A stretch of DNA of 32,970 nucleotides. It comes from Veillonellaceae bacterium (lineage in GTDB: Bacteria; Bacillota; Negativicutes; JAAYSF01). The stretch spans positions 1 through 32,970 of the forward strand of contig JAAYSF010000094.1 in NCBI GenBank assembly GCA_012523975.1, given 5' to 3'. The position numbers and the translations under genes were made by a program. This document shows positions 1 through 8,222 of the stretch, piece after piece. The notes beneath the pieces are model-generated. The model ran no database searches. It worked only from the letters and a program-made list of their open reading frames with translations, and was not told where the DNA came from. The stretch's first letter is position 1. Each line of letters opens with the position of its first letter.

Positions 1-99
1 CCGCAGTTCGCTTGTGAAGCTTGTGGAGCCGCCATGTACCCTCGCTATTACAAAGGAGTTCATGGGTTTGAGTATCGGATATCAGATGTGAGGAACTAA
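1..99 (+). CDS. C-terminal fragment of an unidentified protein with a CxxCG motif
   Basis: An open frame runs from the window edge to TAA at 97-99 and encodes the last 32 residues of a protein. It contains CEACG, half of a possible zinc ribbon, followed by aromatic and basic residues (YYKGVHGFEYR). The other half of the motif and the start lie outside the window. I do not recognise the family. A good stem-loop terminator follows 4 nt after the stop, which supports this being a real gene end. Confidence 0.5.
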   Translation, partial: PQFACEACGAAMYPRYYKGVHGFEYRISDVRN

Positions 100-103
100 A
101 AGG

Positions 104-122
104 ACCGCGCTAGCGGTTTTTC
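104..122 (+). terminator. Rho-independent terminator after the left-edge gene
   Basis: ACCGC (104-108) and GCGGT (113-117) form a 5-bp stem with loop GCTA, followed by a run of T to position 121. It sits just behind the TAA at 97-99 and before the convergent end of the ubiE-like gene. Confidence 0.75.
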
Positions 123-141
123 TTATTATCTGAAGCAAGTC

Positions 142-855
142 TCACTTTATACCTACATGAACGGCTGCAATACCGCCGGTTAGTTCAAAATACTGGACAT
201 TGCTTAAGCCATGGTTTTCAAATATTACAGCTATATCTTTCTGGTGAGGATAGTCTTTGAGGGACTGCGGCAGCCAGCTATAAAATCCGTCGGCGCCGAC
301 TTTAAGTTTGCCGAGCAACGGCAGGATCTGTTCAAAATAAAAATAATAGAGCTGTTTTAAGACTGGGGCAGTCGGCTTAGCAAGTTCTAGGGATATAACT
401 GTGCCGCCGGGGCGAGTCACGCGGCACATCTCAGCAAGGGCTTTATTTATATCAGGGAGATTACGTAGACCGAAGCCGGTTATAGCACAGTTAAATTCAT
501 TGTCGGGAAATGGAAGGGCTAGTGCATTACCCTGTACTAAAGTGATTACTTCCTTAACAGGTGACTTACTAATGTTTTTTTCTGCTATGTCCAGCATGGC
601 CTTGCAAAAGTCGAGCCCGATTACTTGGCCGGCAGGGCTGACTTGGGCGGCTAGACCAAGCGTTAACTTGCCGGTACCGCAGCAGACATCAAGAACTTTA
701 TTGCCCGGCTGTAATTCAGCTTTTTGGAGTGCAAATCTGCGCCAGTATCTATCTTGATTACAACTGAGCATGCTGTTCATAAAATCATAATGACTGCAAA
801 TAGCAGTAAATAATTTATGGACAAACTGTTCTTTGTTAGTAGTGAGATGTTTCAT
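142..855 (-). CDS. ubiE: UbiE/MenG-type demethylmenaquinone methyltransferase
   Basis: A 237-residue class I SAM-dependent methyltransferase, normal length for UbiE/MenG/COQ5, predicted to make menaquinone from demethylmenaquinone in the last step of quinone synthesis. The N-terminal FxxIxxHYDFMNSMLS pattern and LDVCCGTGKL (about 55-64, SAM-binding loop) are typical. So are GFGLRNLPD, the post-motif II region VTRPGGTVISLELAKP and the C-terminal TGGIAAVHVGIK. AGGAGA lies at 863-868, a few bases before the ATG. It is transcribed away from mqnE, which makes an early intermediate of the same quinone, so the pairing fits a futalosine-pathway menaquinone producer. In some bacteria UbiE also methylates ubiquinone precursors, but no ubiquinone genes are visible here. 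Confidence 0.93.
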   Translation of the reverse strand: MKHLTTNKEQFVHKLFTAICSHYDFMNSMLSCNQDRYWRRFALQKAELQPGNKVLDVCCGTGKLTLGLAAQVSPAGQVIGLDFCKAMLDIAEKNISKSPVKEVITLVQGNALALPFPDNEFNCAITGFGLRNLPDINKALAEMCRVTRPGGTVISLELAKPTAPVLKQLYYFYFEQILPLLGKLKVGADGFYSWLPQSLKDYPHQKDIAVIFENHGLSNVQYFELTGGIAAVHVGIK

Positions 856-1003
856 AGAGTTTTCTCCTAATATTTCTTTACGCAGTAATAGTATAGACTA
901 AAATTTGCTAAAGAAGAACATGAGTCTTTTTGGTCGCAGTCTAAAAACAATATGTAGGGGCTATATTAATAATGTATAATAGGAAGGGCACTATTATTAG
1001 GTG

Positions 1004-1040
1004 CCTGCTGAACTCGCAAAGTTCGGCCAGCTTAGCAGGA
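1004..1040 (+). other. Branched stem-loop in the mqnE 5' leader
   Basis: CCTGCT (1004-1009) can pair with AGCAGG (1034-1039). Inside it, GAACT (1010-1014) pairs with AGTTC (1020-1024) around loop CGCAA. A TATAAT box lies upstream at 975-980 and the mqnE ribosome-binding site at 1070-1075, so the structure would be in the transcript leader. I could not match it to a known riboswitch class. It may be a leader RNA element or chance pairing. Confidence 0.35.
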
Positions 1041-1086
1041 AGATATCGCTATGTGCTGAACATATATAGAGGAGGGAGTGGCACTA

Positions 1087-2172
1087 ATGAATGGAATATT
1101 ACATAAAATAGAAATAAAAGTAAAACATGGTGAAAGATTGACAAAGGAAGAAGGTTTAGCCCTTTTTGCCTGTGATAATCTGGCTTGGTTGGGTTATTTA
1201 GCTGATATTGCGAGACAGCGTATTAGCGGTGATTATGTTTATTATAATGTCAATAGACATATAAATCTTACCAATATCTGCACATCTCGCTGTAAGTTCT
1301 GCGCGTTTGGTTGTGACAAGGACAGTGGACAAGCTTATGAGATGAGTAAGGAGCGGGCGCTCAAAATAGCAAAAGCTGCCGCTCAAGACCCCGATCTTAG
1401 AGAACTACATATCGTCAGCGGACTGCATCCAGACTGGCCGTTTGAGTATTATGTAGATATTATAAAGTCTTTACGGACAGAATTGCCGCATATCCATCTG
1501 AAGGCGTTTACAGCAATTGAAATCTGCCATTTCGCCAAAATATCAGGAAAATCAGTAAAAACAGTTCTGGCCACTTTACAGGATGCCGGTATGCACTCAA
1601 TGCCAGGCGGCGGGGCTGAGATATTATCAGACAGAGTACGCAAGGAACTTTGTCCGGAAAAAGCTAGCGCCGGCGAGTGGCTTGAGACTGTCCGTACTGC
1701 GCATCAGATGGGGATTCGTTCTAATGCCAGTATGCTGTACGGACATATCGAAACGTTAGAGGAGCGCGTCGACCATTTGATTTCTCTCCGGACATTACAG
1801 GATGAGACAGGTGGCTTTCAAACCTTTATTTGTTTCCCGTTCCATCCGGGAAACACTGTTCTCGAAGGGAAGATAACTCGCGGCTCAGTATGGGACGATC
1901 TCAAGACTATGGCAATATCGCGGCTAATGCTTGATAACTTTAGAAATATAAAGGCCTACTGGATTATGCTGACGCTGCCAGTTGCTCAGTTGGCGCTTGG
2001 CTTTGGTGCTAATGATATTGATGGTACAGTAAGCGAGGAAAAGATAATGCATGCCGCCGGGGCGAAATCGGCAAAATCTTTGGATAAGGAAACCTTGATC
2101 AGCACAATAAGACAAGCCGGACGTATTCCGGTAGAACGCGATTCGATGTATAACATAGTGAAAGTGTTGTAA
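1087..2172 (+). CDS. mqnE: Aminofutalosine synthase MqnE (radical SAM)
   Basis: A radical SAM enzyme of the futalosine menaquinone pathway. MqnE joins 3-[(1-carboxyvinyl)oxy]benzoate to SAM-derived adenosine to give 6-amino-6-deoxyfutalosine. The cluster-binding CxxxCxxC is visible as C65-TSR-C69-KF-C72, within NLTNICTSRCKFCAFG. Other family stretches are ELHIVSGLHPD, LKAFTAIEI and MPGGGAEIL. Length is 361 residues from ATG 1087, usual for the family. An in-frame GTG at 1078 sits only 2 nt after the AGGAGG (1070-1075), so ATG 1087 is preferred. MqnC is the related alternative, but the CAFG cluster context and MPGGGAEIL stretch favour MqnE. It is divergent from the UbiE-type methyltransferase that would finish the same pathway. 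Confidence 0.92.
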   Translation: MNGILHKIEIKVKHGERLTKEEGLALFACDNLAWLGYLADIARQRISGDYVYYNVNRHINLTNICTSRCKFCAFGCDKDSGQAYEMSKERALKIAKAAAQDPDLRELHIVSGLHPDWPFEYYVDIIKSLRTELPHIHLKAFTAIEICHFAKISGKSVKTVLATLQDAGMHSMPGGGAEILSDRVRKELCPEKASAGEWLETVRTAHQMGIRSNASMLYGHIETLEERVDHLISLRTLQDETGGFQTFICFPFHPGNTVLEGKITRGSVWDDLKTMAISRLMLDNFRNIKAYWIMLTLPVAQLALGFGANDIDGTVSEEKIMHAAGAKSAKSLDKETLISTIRQAGRIPVERDSMYNIVKVL

Positions 2173-2176
2173 AGCA

Positions 2177-2209
2177 ATAGTCAGCCTGATATAGCGTCAG
2201 GCTGACTAT
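2177..2209 (+). terminator. 13-bp stem-loop after mqnE
   Basis: ATAGTCAGCCTGA (2177-2189) and TCAGGCTGACTAT (2197-2209) pair perfectly around a 7-nt loop. There is no good T tract after it, so it may be an imperfect terminator or an mRNA 3'-end stabilising hairpin. Confidence 0.6.
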
Positions 2210-2230
2210 CTATGTAAAATCAGGCTTATA

Positions 2231-2239
2231 TGTTATAAT
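2231..2239 (+). promoter_or_regulatory. Extended -10 promoter for the membrane-protein operon
   Basis: TGTTATAAT is a TGn-extended -10 box. It lies 59 nt before the ATG of the 580-residue membrane protein and just after the mqnE stem-loop. The -35 region is weak, as is common with an extended -10. Confidence 0.5.
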
Positions 2240-2297
2240 TTTCCTAGAGAGAACATAATATATTTTAGGGGCTAGGAATGGGGGGAGACAAATTTTT

Positions 2298-4040
2298 ATG
2301 AAGGCGCTAGTAGCCATATTTGTACTATTTAACGCCGGGTACTTTTATTTTAGACTGCCAGTCTTGGCTTTCGGGTTTACCGATTGGTCGGTACCGATTA
2401 TAGCTTTAGGGTTGGTATTTTTAATTGTGCCGCTTTTGACGCTGCTCAGTAAGTTTCGGGATATGGTTGAAGGAACTGTATGGGGCGAAATTCTGATAAG
2501 AATGTTTCTTCAGATTTTCACTAAAGAACAGCAACGGCAAAATGTTATTAATATCAGCCAGTACCAGAAGTACGGCTGGCTGGTAGGAAAGTACCGTGGC
2601 CTGGCAATATCAGCTGGTTTGCTGCTGGCAATCGGTGTTGCCAATACTACCCTGCTGCCCCTATTAACATCGGTACCGCTTTTTTACCATCAATCCTACC
2701 GTAATTTACTTGGCGAGGTTAAGGAAAGCTCTTTCTCTTCCGATGTTGAACCAATAAATCTGTCACAGATTCGCATAGTGGATGAGGAGACCGCCATTAA
2801 GCTGGCCGAGAAACAAATCGGGGAGGTTCCGGCTCTCGGCAGTGAAGTACAGTTGGGTGAAATGGAATTGCAGAAAGTCAACAATAAGCTCTATTATGTG
2901 GGGCCGCTTGAACATCGGGGTATATTTCAATGGATTTCTAATCATAGCCGTGGCAGTAAGGGCTATGTTATGGTTTCGGCGACCAACCCACAAGATGTTC
3001 GTCTGGTACAAAATATCGGCGGTCGGGATATCTATCTAAAATATCAGACCAAGGGCTTTGTAATGGATTACTTACCGCGGTATTTATATTTTAACGGCAT
3101 TATTAATGTGGGTATGGCGGATTTTTCGTTTGAGGTTGATGATGAATTAAACCCGTACTGGGTTGTGACATTGTATAAGAATAAAGTCGGCTACAGCGGG
3201 GGGGACGCGGTAGGTGTAGTAACCGTTAATGCTGAGAATGGTCAGATTAATCGCTATTCGCTTGATAACATCCCCAAGTGGATTGACCGTGTACAGCCCG
3301 AAGCCTTTGTCTATAACCAAATCAGAGATTGGGGTCATTATGTAAATGGTTTTTTGAATACCTTATTTGCCAAAACCGGGACATTAAAGCCGACAGACCA
3401 AAGCGTGCATTTGATTTACGGTAATGATGACAGTGTTTATTGGTATACCGGTATTACATCATATGGTAAAGATGAAAGCACGGTAGGTTTTATCCTGGTT
3501 AATTCGCGCACTAAAGAGGCAAAGTGGTATAAGGTAGCCGGCGCTAATGAAACAAGCGCCTGTAAGTCGGCAGAAGGCCAGGTTCAAGAAAAGGGTTACC
3601 GGGCTGGCTATCCTATCTTATATAATATTAACAGCGTTCCGACTTATATAGCTCCCCTTAAGGACAAGGAAGGTCTGTTGAAATCGGTAGCATTTATTTC
3701 AGTAGAAAACTATAACCTTGTCGGCGTCGGCCCTGACATCGAGAGTGCCATGCGCTCATACCGGGTAAGCTTAGCCAGCCGGGGTAATCTGTTTATCCCG
3801 GACAACGAGATCCAGCAAGTTACCCTAAATGGACGTATTACCAGAATTTCTTCCGCTGTAAAGGGTGGAGAATCATATATTTACTTTATGCTTGAAGGCG
3901 ATAAGCGTATCTTCATCGGGCTGGCAAATACATCGCCTAAGCTGCCGTTGGCGCAAGTTGGTGATGCCATAACAGTGATTTTCAATGATAATGGTGAAAG
4001 CACAGTTAATATCAATGAATTCCAAGGCGAAAGCTATTAG
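2298..4040 (+). CDS. Membrane-anchored protein of unknown function, 580 aa
   Basis: I do not recognise this family by name. Residues 2-20, 31-50 and 101-125 are hydrophobic membrane segments. The remaining about 450 residues look soluble and probably extracytoplasmic. Around residues 160-240 and 270-330 there are stretches that resemble PepSY-type repeats (EETAIKLAEKQIGEVP, then YWVVTLYKNK and GVVTVNAENGQI); this is an impression, not a firm match. The last about 75 residues (VTLNGRITRIS ... VGDAITVIFND) look like a small beta-barrel, possibly OB-like. A GGGGGGAGA ribosome-binding site precedes the ATG. It is followed after 10 nt by two DUF445 genes, so the three are probably co-transcribed and may act together at the envelope. 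Confidence 0.85.
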   Translation: MKALVAIFVLFNAGYFYFRLPVLAFGFTDWSVPIIALGLVFLIVPLLTLLSKFRDMVEGTVWGEILIRMFLQIFTKEQQRQNVINISQYQKYGWLVGKYRGLAISAGLLLAIGVANTTLLPLLTSVPLFYHQSYRNLLGEVKESSFSSDVEPINLSQIRIVDEETAIKLAEKQIGEVPALGSEVQLGEMELQKVNNKLYYVGPLEHRGIFQWISNHSRGSKGYVMVSATNPQDVRLVQNIGGRDIYLKYQTKGFVMDYLPRYLYFNGIINVGMADFSFEVDDELNPYWVVTLYKNKVGYSGGDAVGVVTVNAENGQINRYSLDNIPKWIDRVQPEAFVYNQIRDWGHYVNGFLNTLFAKTGTLKPTDQSVHLIYGNDDSVYWYTGITSYGKDESTVGFILVNSRTKEAKWYKVAGANETSACKSAEGQVQEKGYRAGYPILYNINSVPTYIAPLKDKEGLLKSVAFISVENYNLVGVGPDIESAMRSYRVSLASRGNLFIPDNEIQQVTLNGRITRISSAVKGGESYIYFMLEGDKRIFIGLANTSPKLPLAQVGDAITVIFNDNGESTVNINEFQGESY

Positions 4041-4050
4041 CGGGTGAAAG

Positions 4051-5286
4051 ATGAAGTCTAATAAACACAAAGCAACAGTAACGCTAGGAATAGTGTCCGT
4101 CGGTTTTTTAGTTAGTTACCCGTTCAGCAATACTTTTGTGGGGGGGCTGGTGACCAGCGGCTGTCAAGCCGCTTTGGTTGGCGGCCTTGCCGACTGGTTT
4201 GCCGTTACAGCGCTGTTTAAAAAGCCGCTGGGGATACCTTACCGAACGGCGCTCATTGCCCGTAATCGGGAAAGAATATTTACGGCGCTAATGGATATGG
4301 TCGAAAATGAGCTCATAACCAAAGATAATATAATTCGCGAACTAGACCGATATGATTTTGCCGGTTTTCTTATTCAATATCTTGAGGAGCATGGCGGTAA
4401 AGACGATATAAAGGCCATTGTACGCAAAATTAGTATTGATTTGATTGAGCAGGCGGAGCCAACCGAGCTGGGGCAGATTATTGACAGAATGATTAAGACC
4501 AATGCTGACCAAATAAAGGCTGCGCCGCTGGTTGTACAAGCTATTGAGTGGTCGGTAAAAAACGGCTATGTCGATAGGCTTGTAGATTTTGTTTTAAATG
4601 AACTAACCCGAATTACCGAACATCCGCAGATGTGCATTGAGATAGCAAGAATTATTAAACAGGCGAAAAAGGCCTACGAACACGATATGGCAGGCCGGCA
4701 GCTAGTATCAGCGCTTCTTAATATTTCAATTGACAGCCTTGCGCTTATGGTCCAGCAAAAGCTTACTGTTTTTCTTGGAGATCTTAAAAACCCAACCAAT
4801 CCGCTGCGCATTCGCATAAAAGATTGGCTGGAAGGCTTAGCTGAAAGTTTGAAGGAAGATGATGATTTTCAGGCTAAGATAGAGGAATGGAAAGCAGCTT
4901 TTTCTGCCAAAATTGATATAGCGGCACTAATTTCGGAGCTCCTTAACGGTTTACGCCAGTCAGGGGCGAATGTTGGAGGACTGCTCCGGCTTACGCGCTG
5001 GTTTAGTTATAAGTTTGATAATTTGATTGCAGATTTTAAAGCTAACTCCAGTCAGCAGGAGAAAGTCGATAAAGCTTTTAAACAGCTAATTAATCAGCTT
5101 GTGGAGAGGCATCACCATCAAATCGGCCTCACGGTTAAAACGGCACTTGATAAGTATAGCAACGCAATGTTGGTAGAGTTTATTGAAAGCAAGGCCGGCA
5201 ATGATCTGCAAATGATAAGAATAAACGGGTCAGTAGTTGGCGGAATTGTTGGCATGCTGATCTTTTTAGTCACGTACTGGTTGTAG
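4051..5286 (+). CDS. DUF445 family membrane protein (first copy)
   Basis: A 411-residue DUF445 (YheB/YjiN-like) protein. The family signature GGLADWFAVTALFKKPLG is at residues 44-61, followed by ARNRERI. One hydrophobic segment lies at 9-35 and another at the very C-terminus (VVGGIVGMLIFLVTYWL), so a long helical middle domain is held between membrane anchors. The function of the family is not established. It starts 10 nt after the preceding gene, with GGGTGA as ribosome-binding site, and is followed 10 nt later by a paralogue. Both copies end with the same kind of IRINGSVVGG segment, which points to tandem duplication. Confidence 0.9.
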   Translation: MKSNKHKATVTLGIVSVGFLVSYPFSNTFVGGLVTSGCQAALVGGLADWFAVTALFKKPLGIPYRTALIARNRERIFTALMDMVENELITKDNIIRELDRYDFAGFLIQYLEEHGGKDDIKAIVRKISIDLIEQAEPTELGQIIDRMIKTNADQIKAAPLVVQAIEWSVKNGYVDRLVDFVLNELTRITEHPQMCIEIARIIKQAKKAYEHDMAGRQLVSALLNISIDSLALMVQQKLTVFLGDLKNPTNPLRIRIKDWLEGLAESLKEDDDFQAKIEEWKAAFSAKIDIAALISELLNGLRQSGANVGGLLRLTRWFSYKFDNLIADFKANSSQQEKVDKAFKQLINQLVERHHHQIGLTVKTALDKYSNAMLVEFIESKAGNDLQMIRINGSVVGGIVGMLIFLVTYWL

Positions 5287-5296
5287 GTGGTGAGCT

Positions 5297-6598
5297 ATGA
5301 AGAATCGAAGAATTGCTAATGCCACACTGGCTGCCGTTGCTGTGCTTTTTGGAGTGGTTTTGCTAATTCGCTATCAATACTATGACAATTTAATGCTTAA
5401 AGCTTTATATATTGTTCTGGAAGCCGCCCTAATCGGAGGAGTGGCAGATTGGTTTGCCGTAACCGCGTTATTCGAGAAGCCATTGGGTTTCCCTTGGCAT
5501 ACCGCTATCATTCCGCGTAATCGCGGTAAAATTATTGAAGCTTTAACAAATACCGTACAAAATGAGCTGTTAAGTAAGGAATCGATTAAAGAGCGATTAG
5601 CCGATATTCATATCGTTAGGTTATTTGTTACTTGGATTGAAGAACGAAATGGCAAAAGGGCGCTTGCAGAGATGACGGCCGATTATGCTCGGCGGGTGAT
5701 CTTTAGCCTAGATGCCCGAGCAGCAGCCCAGTCACTCGAAAGACTGCTTAAAAGCAAGTGGCAGGAGGTCTATCTCTCAGCTTTATTAAGCAGGCTTGTC
5801 CGTCTGTTTCTCCAAAAACAAGGCGATGAAAAGTTGATTGATTTTTTGCTTAACGAAATTATTCGAATAGTTGAGACGCCCAAAACCCGGGTCATGATTC
5901 ATAATTACTTAGAGAAGTACTCCAATGAGGTTGCTGACGCCTGGTGGAAACAACTGATCAAAAACGTTCTCGAAGCCGTTGACGCTGTTAATATTGCTGA
6001 AGCAGCAGCTGTGCTCCAAACAAATATTATAAATGAGCTGCATAACATAGAAAAGCCGGATCATCCTTTACGTCAGCTAATCCGGACGCGGCTACAGGAT
6101 TTGGCCGACAGGATGGAAGATGACCCTGAACTGGCTGCAACAATTAAGGAATGGCAGAGCGGGCTGGCAGAACGAATTCGACTCGAGGATGTATTGACCG
6201 AGCTTATTGAGCTGGCTTTAGCCTGGGAGCGGCGGTCCATTGATGAAACACAACGTTCACAGGTTGCTGATTGGGTTTTAAGTCAAGTGTCCAAGTACTG
6301 GGAAGTATTTAAGCAGGATAATGAACTTCAGGATTGGTTAGAGAAGTATGCAAAAGAGGCGTTGCATGAAATAATCGAATCTGAACATTATCTGGTTGGT
6401 ACAATAACCAGCAACGCTTTAAGCATTCTTACTGATAAAAAGTTAGCTGAATTTATTGATGATAAAGCCGGTGAAGATTTGCAGTGGATTCGGATTAATG
6501 GTTCAGTCGTAGGCGGTTTTGTCGGGCTAGTACTGTTTTTGTTCCTGCAGTTCTTTTATGATCCGTATGTCGTGCCGGCATTACGCAGCTTGCTGTAG
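5297..6598 (+). CDS. DUF445 family membrane protein (second copy)
   Basis: A 433-residue paralogue of the preceding gene. It has an N-terminal membrane helix (about 7-25), the signature GGVADWFAVTALFEKPLG, then PRNRGKI, a long charged helical body and a C-terminal hydrophobic segment after DLQWIRINGSVVGG. Compared with the first copy it carries an extra tail of about 13 residues past the last membrane segment. The ribosome-binding site GGTGGTGA is directly before the ATG. It belongs to the same probable operon. Function is unknown for the family; a role in the cell envelope is only inferred from topology. Confidence 0.9.
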   Translation: MKNRRIANATLAAVAVLFGVVLLIRYQYYDNLMLKALYIVLEAALIGGVADWFAVTALFEKPLGFPWHTAIIPRNRGKIIEALTNTVQNELLSKESIKERLADIHIVRLFVTWIEERNGKRALAEMTADYARRVIFSLDARAAAQSLERLLKSKWQEVYLSALLSRLVRLFLQKQGDEKLIDFLLNEIIRIVETPKTRVMIHNYLEKYSNEVADAWWKQLIKNVLEAVDAVNIAEAAAVLQTNIINELHNIEKPDHPLRQLIRTRLQDLADRMEDDPELAATIKEWQSGLAERIRLEDVLTELIELALAWERRSIDETQRSQVADWVLSQVSKYWEVFKQDNELQDWLEKYAKEALHEIIESEHYLVGTITSNALSILTDKKLAEFIDDKAGEDLQWIRINGSVVGGFVGLVLFLFLQFFYDPYVVPALRSLL

Positions 6599-6609
6599 GG
6601 GGAAGCTAT

Positions 6610-6717
6610 ATGGAAAAAGTGCTGACCTTTATTATAATTATGTTTATTTCGGTATGCGAGGCTGCTGATATGCTTATGAAATTTTTTTACGATAGATTTT
6701 TTGGTGGTACGCGGTAG
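6610..6717 (+). CDS. 35-residue single-pass small membrane protein (predicted)
   Basis: ATG at 6610 opens a 35-codon frame ending in TAG 6715-6717. A strong GGGGGA lies at 6598-6603, overlapping the stop region of the second DUF445 gene, with 6-nt spacing. The product begins MEKVLTFIIIMFISVCEAAD: a short hydrophobic stretch from about residue 5 to 16, then a basic, aromatic tail (KFFYDRFFGGTR). This is the composition of a small single-pass membrane protein. Position and ribosome-binding site suggest it is the last gene of the operon. No family is recognised, and a chance ORF cannot be excluded. Confidence 0.45.
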   Translation: MEKVLTFIIIMFISVCEAADMLMKFFYDRFFGGTR

Positions 6718-6793
6718 AATTTAAACCTCAAAAAGCATAGGATAGTAAAGCTTAAAAAAACTGGATTTTGGGATAGCTATAGGGAGGTTAAAT

Positions 6794-7492
6794 ATGCCGG
6801 TAGGACTAGTTGGTGTTGGACGTATGGGTAAGGCCCTGACAGCTAAATTGGCTGGACATATAGAACTTGTACTATTTGACCGGGATAATACCGAGCTTAT
6901 TGCGGTAGCAGGAGAATATAATACAAAAATATCTGAGAGCCTTGAAGATATAGCCGCTATAGGCACAGTCATCTTAGCAGTACCTGACCGCGAAGTAATC
7001 AGCTGTATTAAGGTCTTCAATCGATTGCCCCAGCCATTGACAGTAATAAATATAGCTACTAATGTTGACAGGCATGTCCTGCGGGAGACAGCAGGCCGAA
7101 ACGTCAAATGCATTAGTGCTAAGATTATCGGGCAGGCTGATGAGATGATGGCCGGGCAGCGTCCGGTTATTATGGTAGATGATCATCCGGTCGAAATGGT
7201 AGCCGCTACGGCTGAAATCTTCAGCAAGGTTGGTGATGTTATAATCGGCAGGGCAGATCTGGTAGCACAAATTAACCGCATGGCCGCGGAAAAAGTACTA
7301 ACGGCAGCCGTCACTATCGAGGAAACGCTCCGTAGGCAAAACATTACTGACCAAGCAATTATCAATAATGCCATTGGCCAAGTGGCTGTAGGCATATTAA
7401 AAGCCTATGCCAACTCAAATCTAGGTCCCTTTGCCCGTGAGATTGTTCAGCAGGTTAGAACCAAGTTAAGAACACCGTACGACAAAAAGTAA
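6794..7492 (+). CDS. NAD(P)-binding, pyrroline-5-carboxylate reductase-like protein
   Basis: A 232-residue protein with an N-terminal Rossmann fold: GLVGVGRMG (GxGxxG, residues 4-12), acidic end of beta-2 (LFDRDN), and VILAVPD typical of the P5C reductase/F420-reductase-like superfamily. The C-terminal half is helical and could be a dimerisation domain. It is shorter than classical ProC (about 265-270 residues) and I do not see the usual ProC C-terminal signature, so it should not be called ProC. The substrate is unknown. AGGGAGG is 7 nt before the ATG. A terminator follows at 7520-7565, so it may be transcribed alone. Confidence 0.8.
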   Translation: MPVGLVGVGRMGKALTAKLAGHIELVLFDRDNTELIAVAGEYNTKISESLEDIAAIGTVILAVPDREVISCIKVFNRLPQPLTVINIATNVDRHVLRETAGRNVKCISAKIIGQADEMMAGQRPVIMVDDHPVEMVAATAEIFSKVGDVIIGRADLVAQINRMAAEKVLTAAVTIEETLRRQNITDQAIINNAIGQVAVGILKAYANSNLGPFAREIVQQVRTKLRTPYDKK

Positions 7493-7519
7493 TTTTTAAT
7501 CGTAGACATAAGGAAAAAA

Positions 7520-7565
7520 CGAGATGTCACGCCACTGCGAGCGAGGCGGGCGATCTCGGCTTTTT
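7520..7565 (+). terminator. Terminator, REP-like stem, after the NAD(P)-binding protein gene
   Basis: CGAGAT (7520-7525) pairs with ATCTCG (7553-7558), and inner CGCC/GGCG bases can extend the stem; TTTTT follows at 7561-7565. The wording GAGATGTCACGCCACTGCGA resembles the dispersed palindromic repeats of the CACTGCGAGCGA type that occur in many bacterial genomes. Confidence 0.7.
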
Positions 7566-7571
7566 GCAAAC

Positions 7572-7620
7572 AAACTAAACGGCTGTACTGCCCATACTGG
7601 CAGCACAGCCGTTCTAGTTT
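7572..7620 (-). terminator. Terminator for the pdx cluster
   Basis: AACGGCTGT...CTGCC on the left arm pairs with GGCAG...ACAGCCGTT on the right arm, with flanking AAACTA/TAGTTT extending the stem. Read on the minus strand it begins at the pdxT stop codon and is followed by a T-rich stretch. Confidence 0.7.
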
Positions 7621-8200
7621 ATCTACTATATTTATTTTTCACCATTGAAATGAAATATTTATGGATCCGGTCGTCATCGGTAAGCTCAGGGTGAAATGCC
7701 GTTACCAGCAAATTGTCTTGACGGGCAATTACTACCTTGCCATTAACTTCAGCCATTACCTGAACATGAGGTCCTACGCTCTCAATATATGGCGCGCGGA
7801 TAAAGACAGCTTTAACAGGCTCATCGCCAAATTCCGGTACGTTAAGATCAGCCTCAAAGCTTTCTCGCTGACGGCCAAACGCATTGCGCTGGACTACGCC
7901 ATCCAGTAAGCCTAAGCGGGGCTGATTGCTGCCGACAATATCTTTGCACAACAGAATCATGCCGGCGCATGTCCCATAGATAGCCATACCTTGGCTGGCT
8001 CTGGTTTTGATTTTGTCCATCAAGCCCCATTCAACCATCAGTTTTCCAATGGTAGTGCTTTCGCCGCCTGGGATAATCAGGCCCTCAATTTCGTCAAGTT
8101 CTTCCGGCTTTCTTATTTCGACTGCTAGCGCCCCGCACCGTTCAAGCATGCGACGGTGTTCACGAAAAGCGCCTTGCAGGGCTAGTACCCCGATTTTCAC
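7619..8200 (-). CDS. pdxT: PdxT, glutaminase subunit of pyridoxal 5'-phosphate synthase
   Basis: A class I glutamine amidotransferase that hydrolyses glutamine and passes ammonia to PdxS. The 193-residue product has PGGESTT (45-50), the nucleophile in GTCAG (C78), and the His-Glu pair in FHPELT (H170, E172), completing the triad. Start: GTG at 8200, which gives MKIGVLALQG and the normal family length. It has GAAGG at 8209-8213 with 8-nt spacing; the longer open frame upstream lacks this support and enters pdxS. It lies 22 nt after pdxS, the fixed gene order of the DXP-independent B6 pathway. The operon ends at the hairpin overlapping its stop. Confidence 0.96.
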   Translation of the reverse strand: MKIGVLALQGAFREHRRMLERCGALAVEIRKPEELDEIEGLIIPGGESTTIGKLMVEWGLMDKIKTRASQGMAIYGTCAGMILLCKDIVGSNQPRLGLLDGVVQRNAFGRQRESFEADLNVPEFGDEPVKAVFIRAPYIESVGPHVQVMAEVNGKVVIARQDNLLVTAFHPELTDDDRIHKYFISMVKNKYSR

Positions 8201-8222
8201 TAGTAATGCCTTCTTTCTCTGA

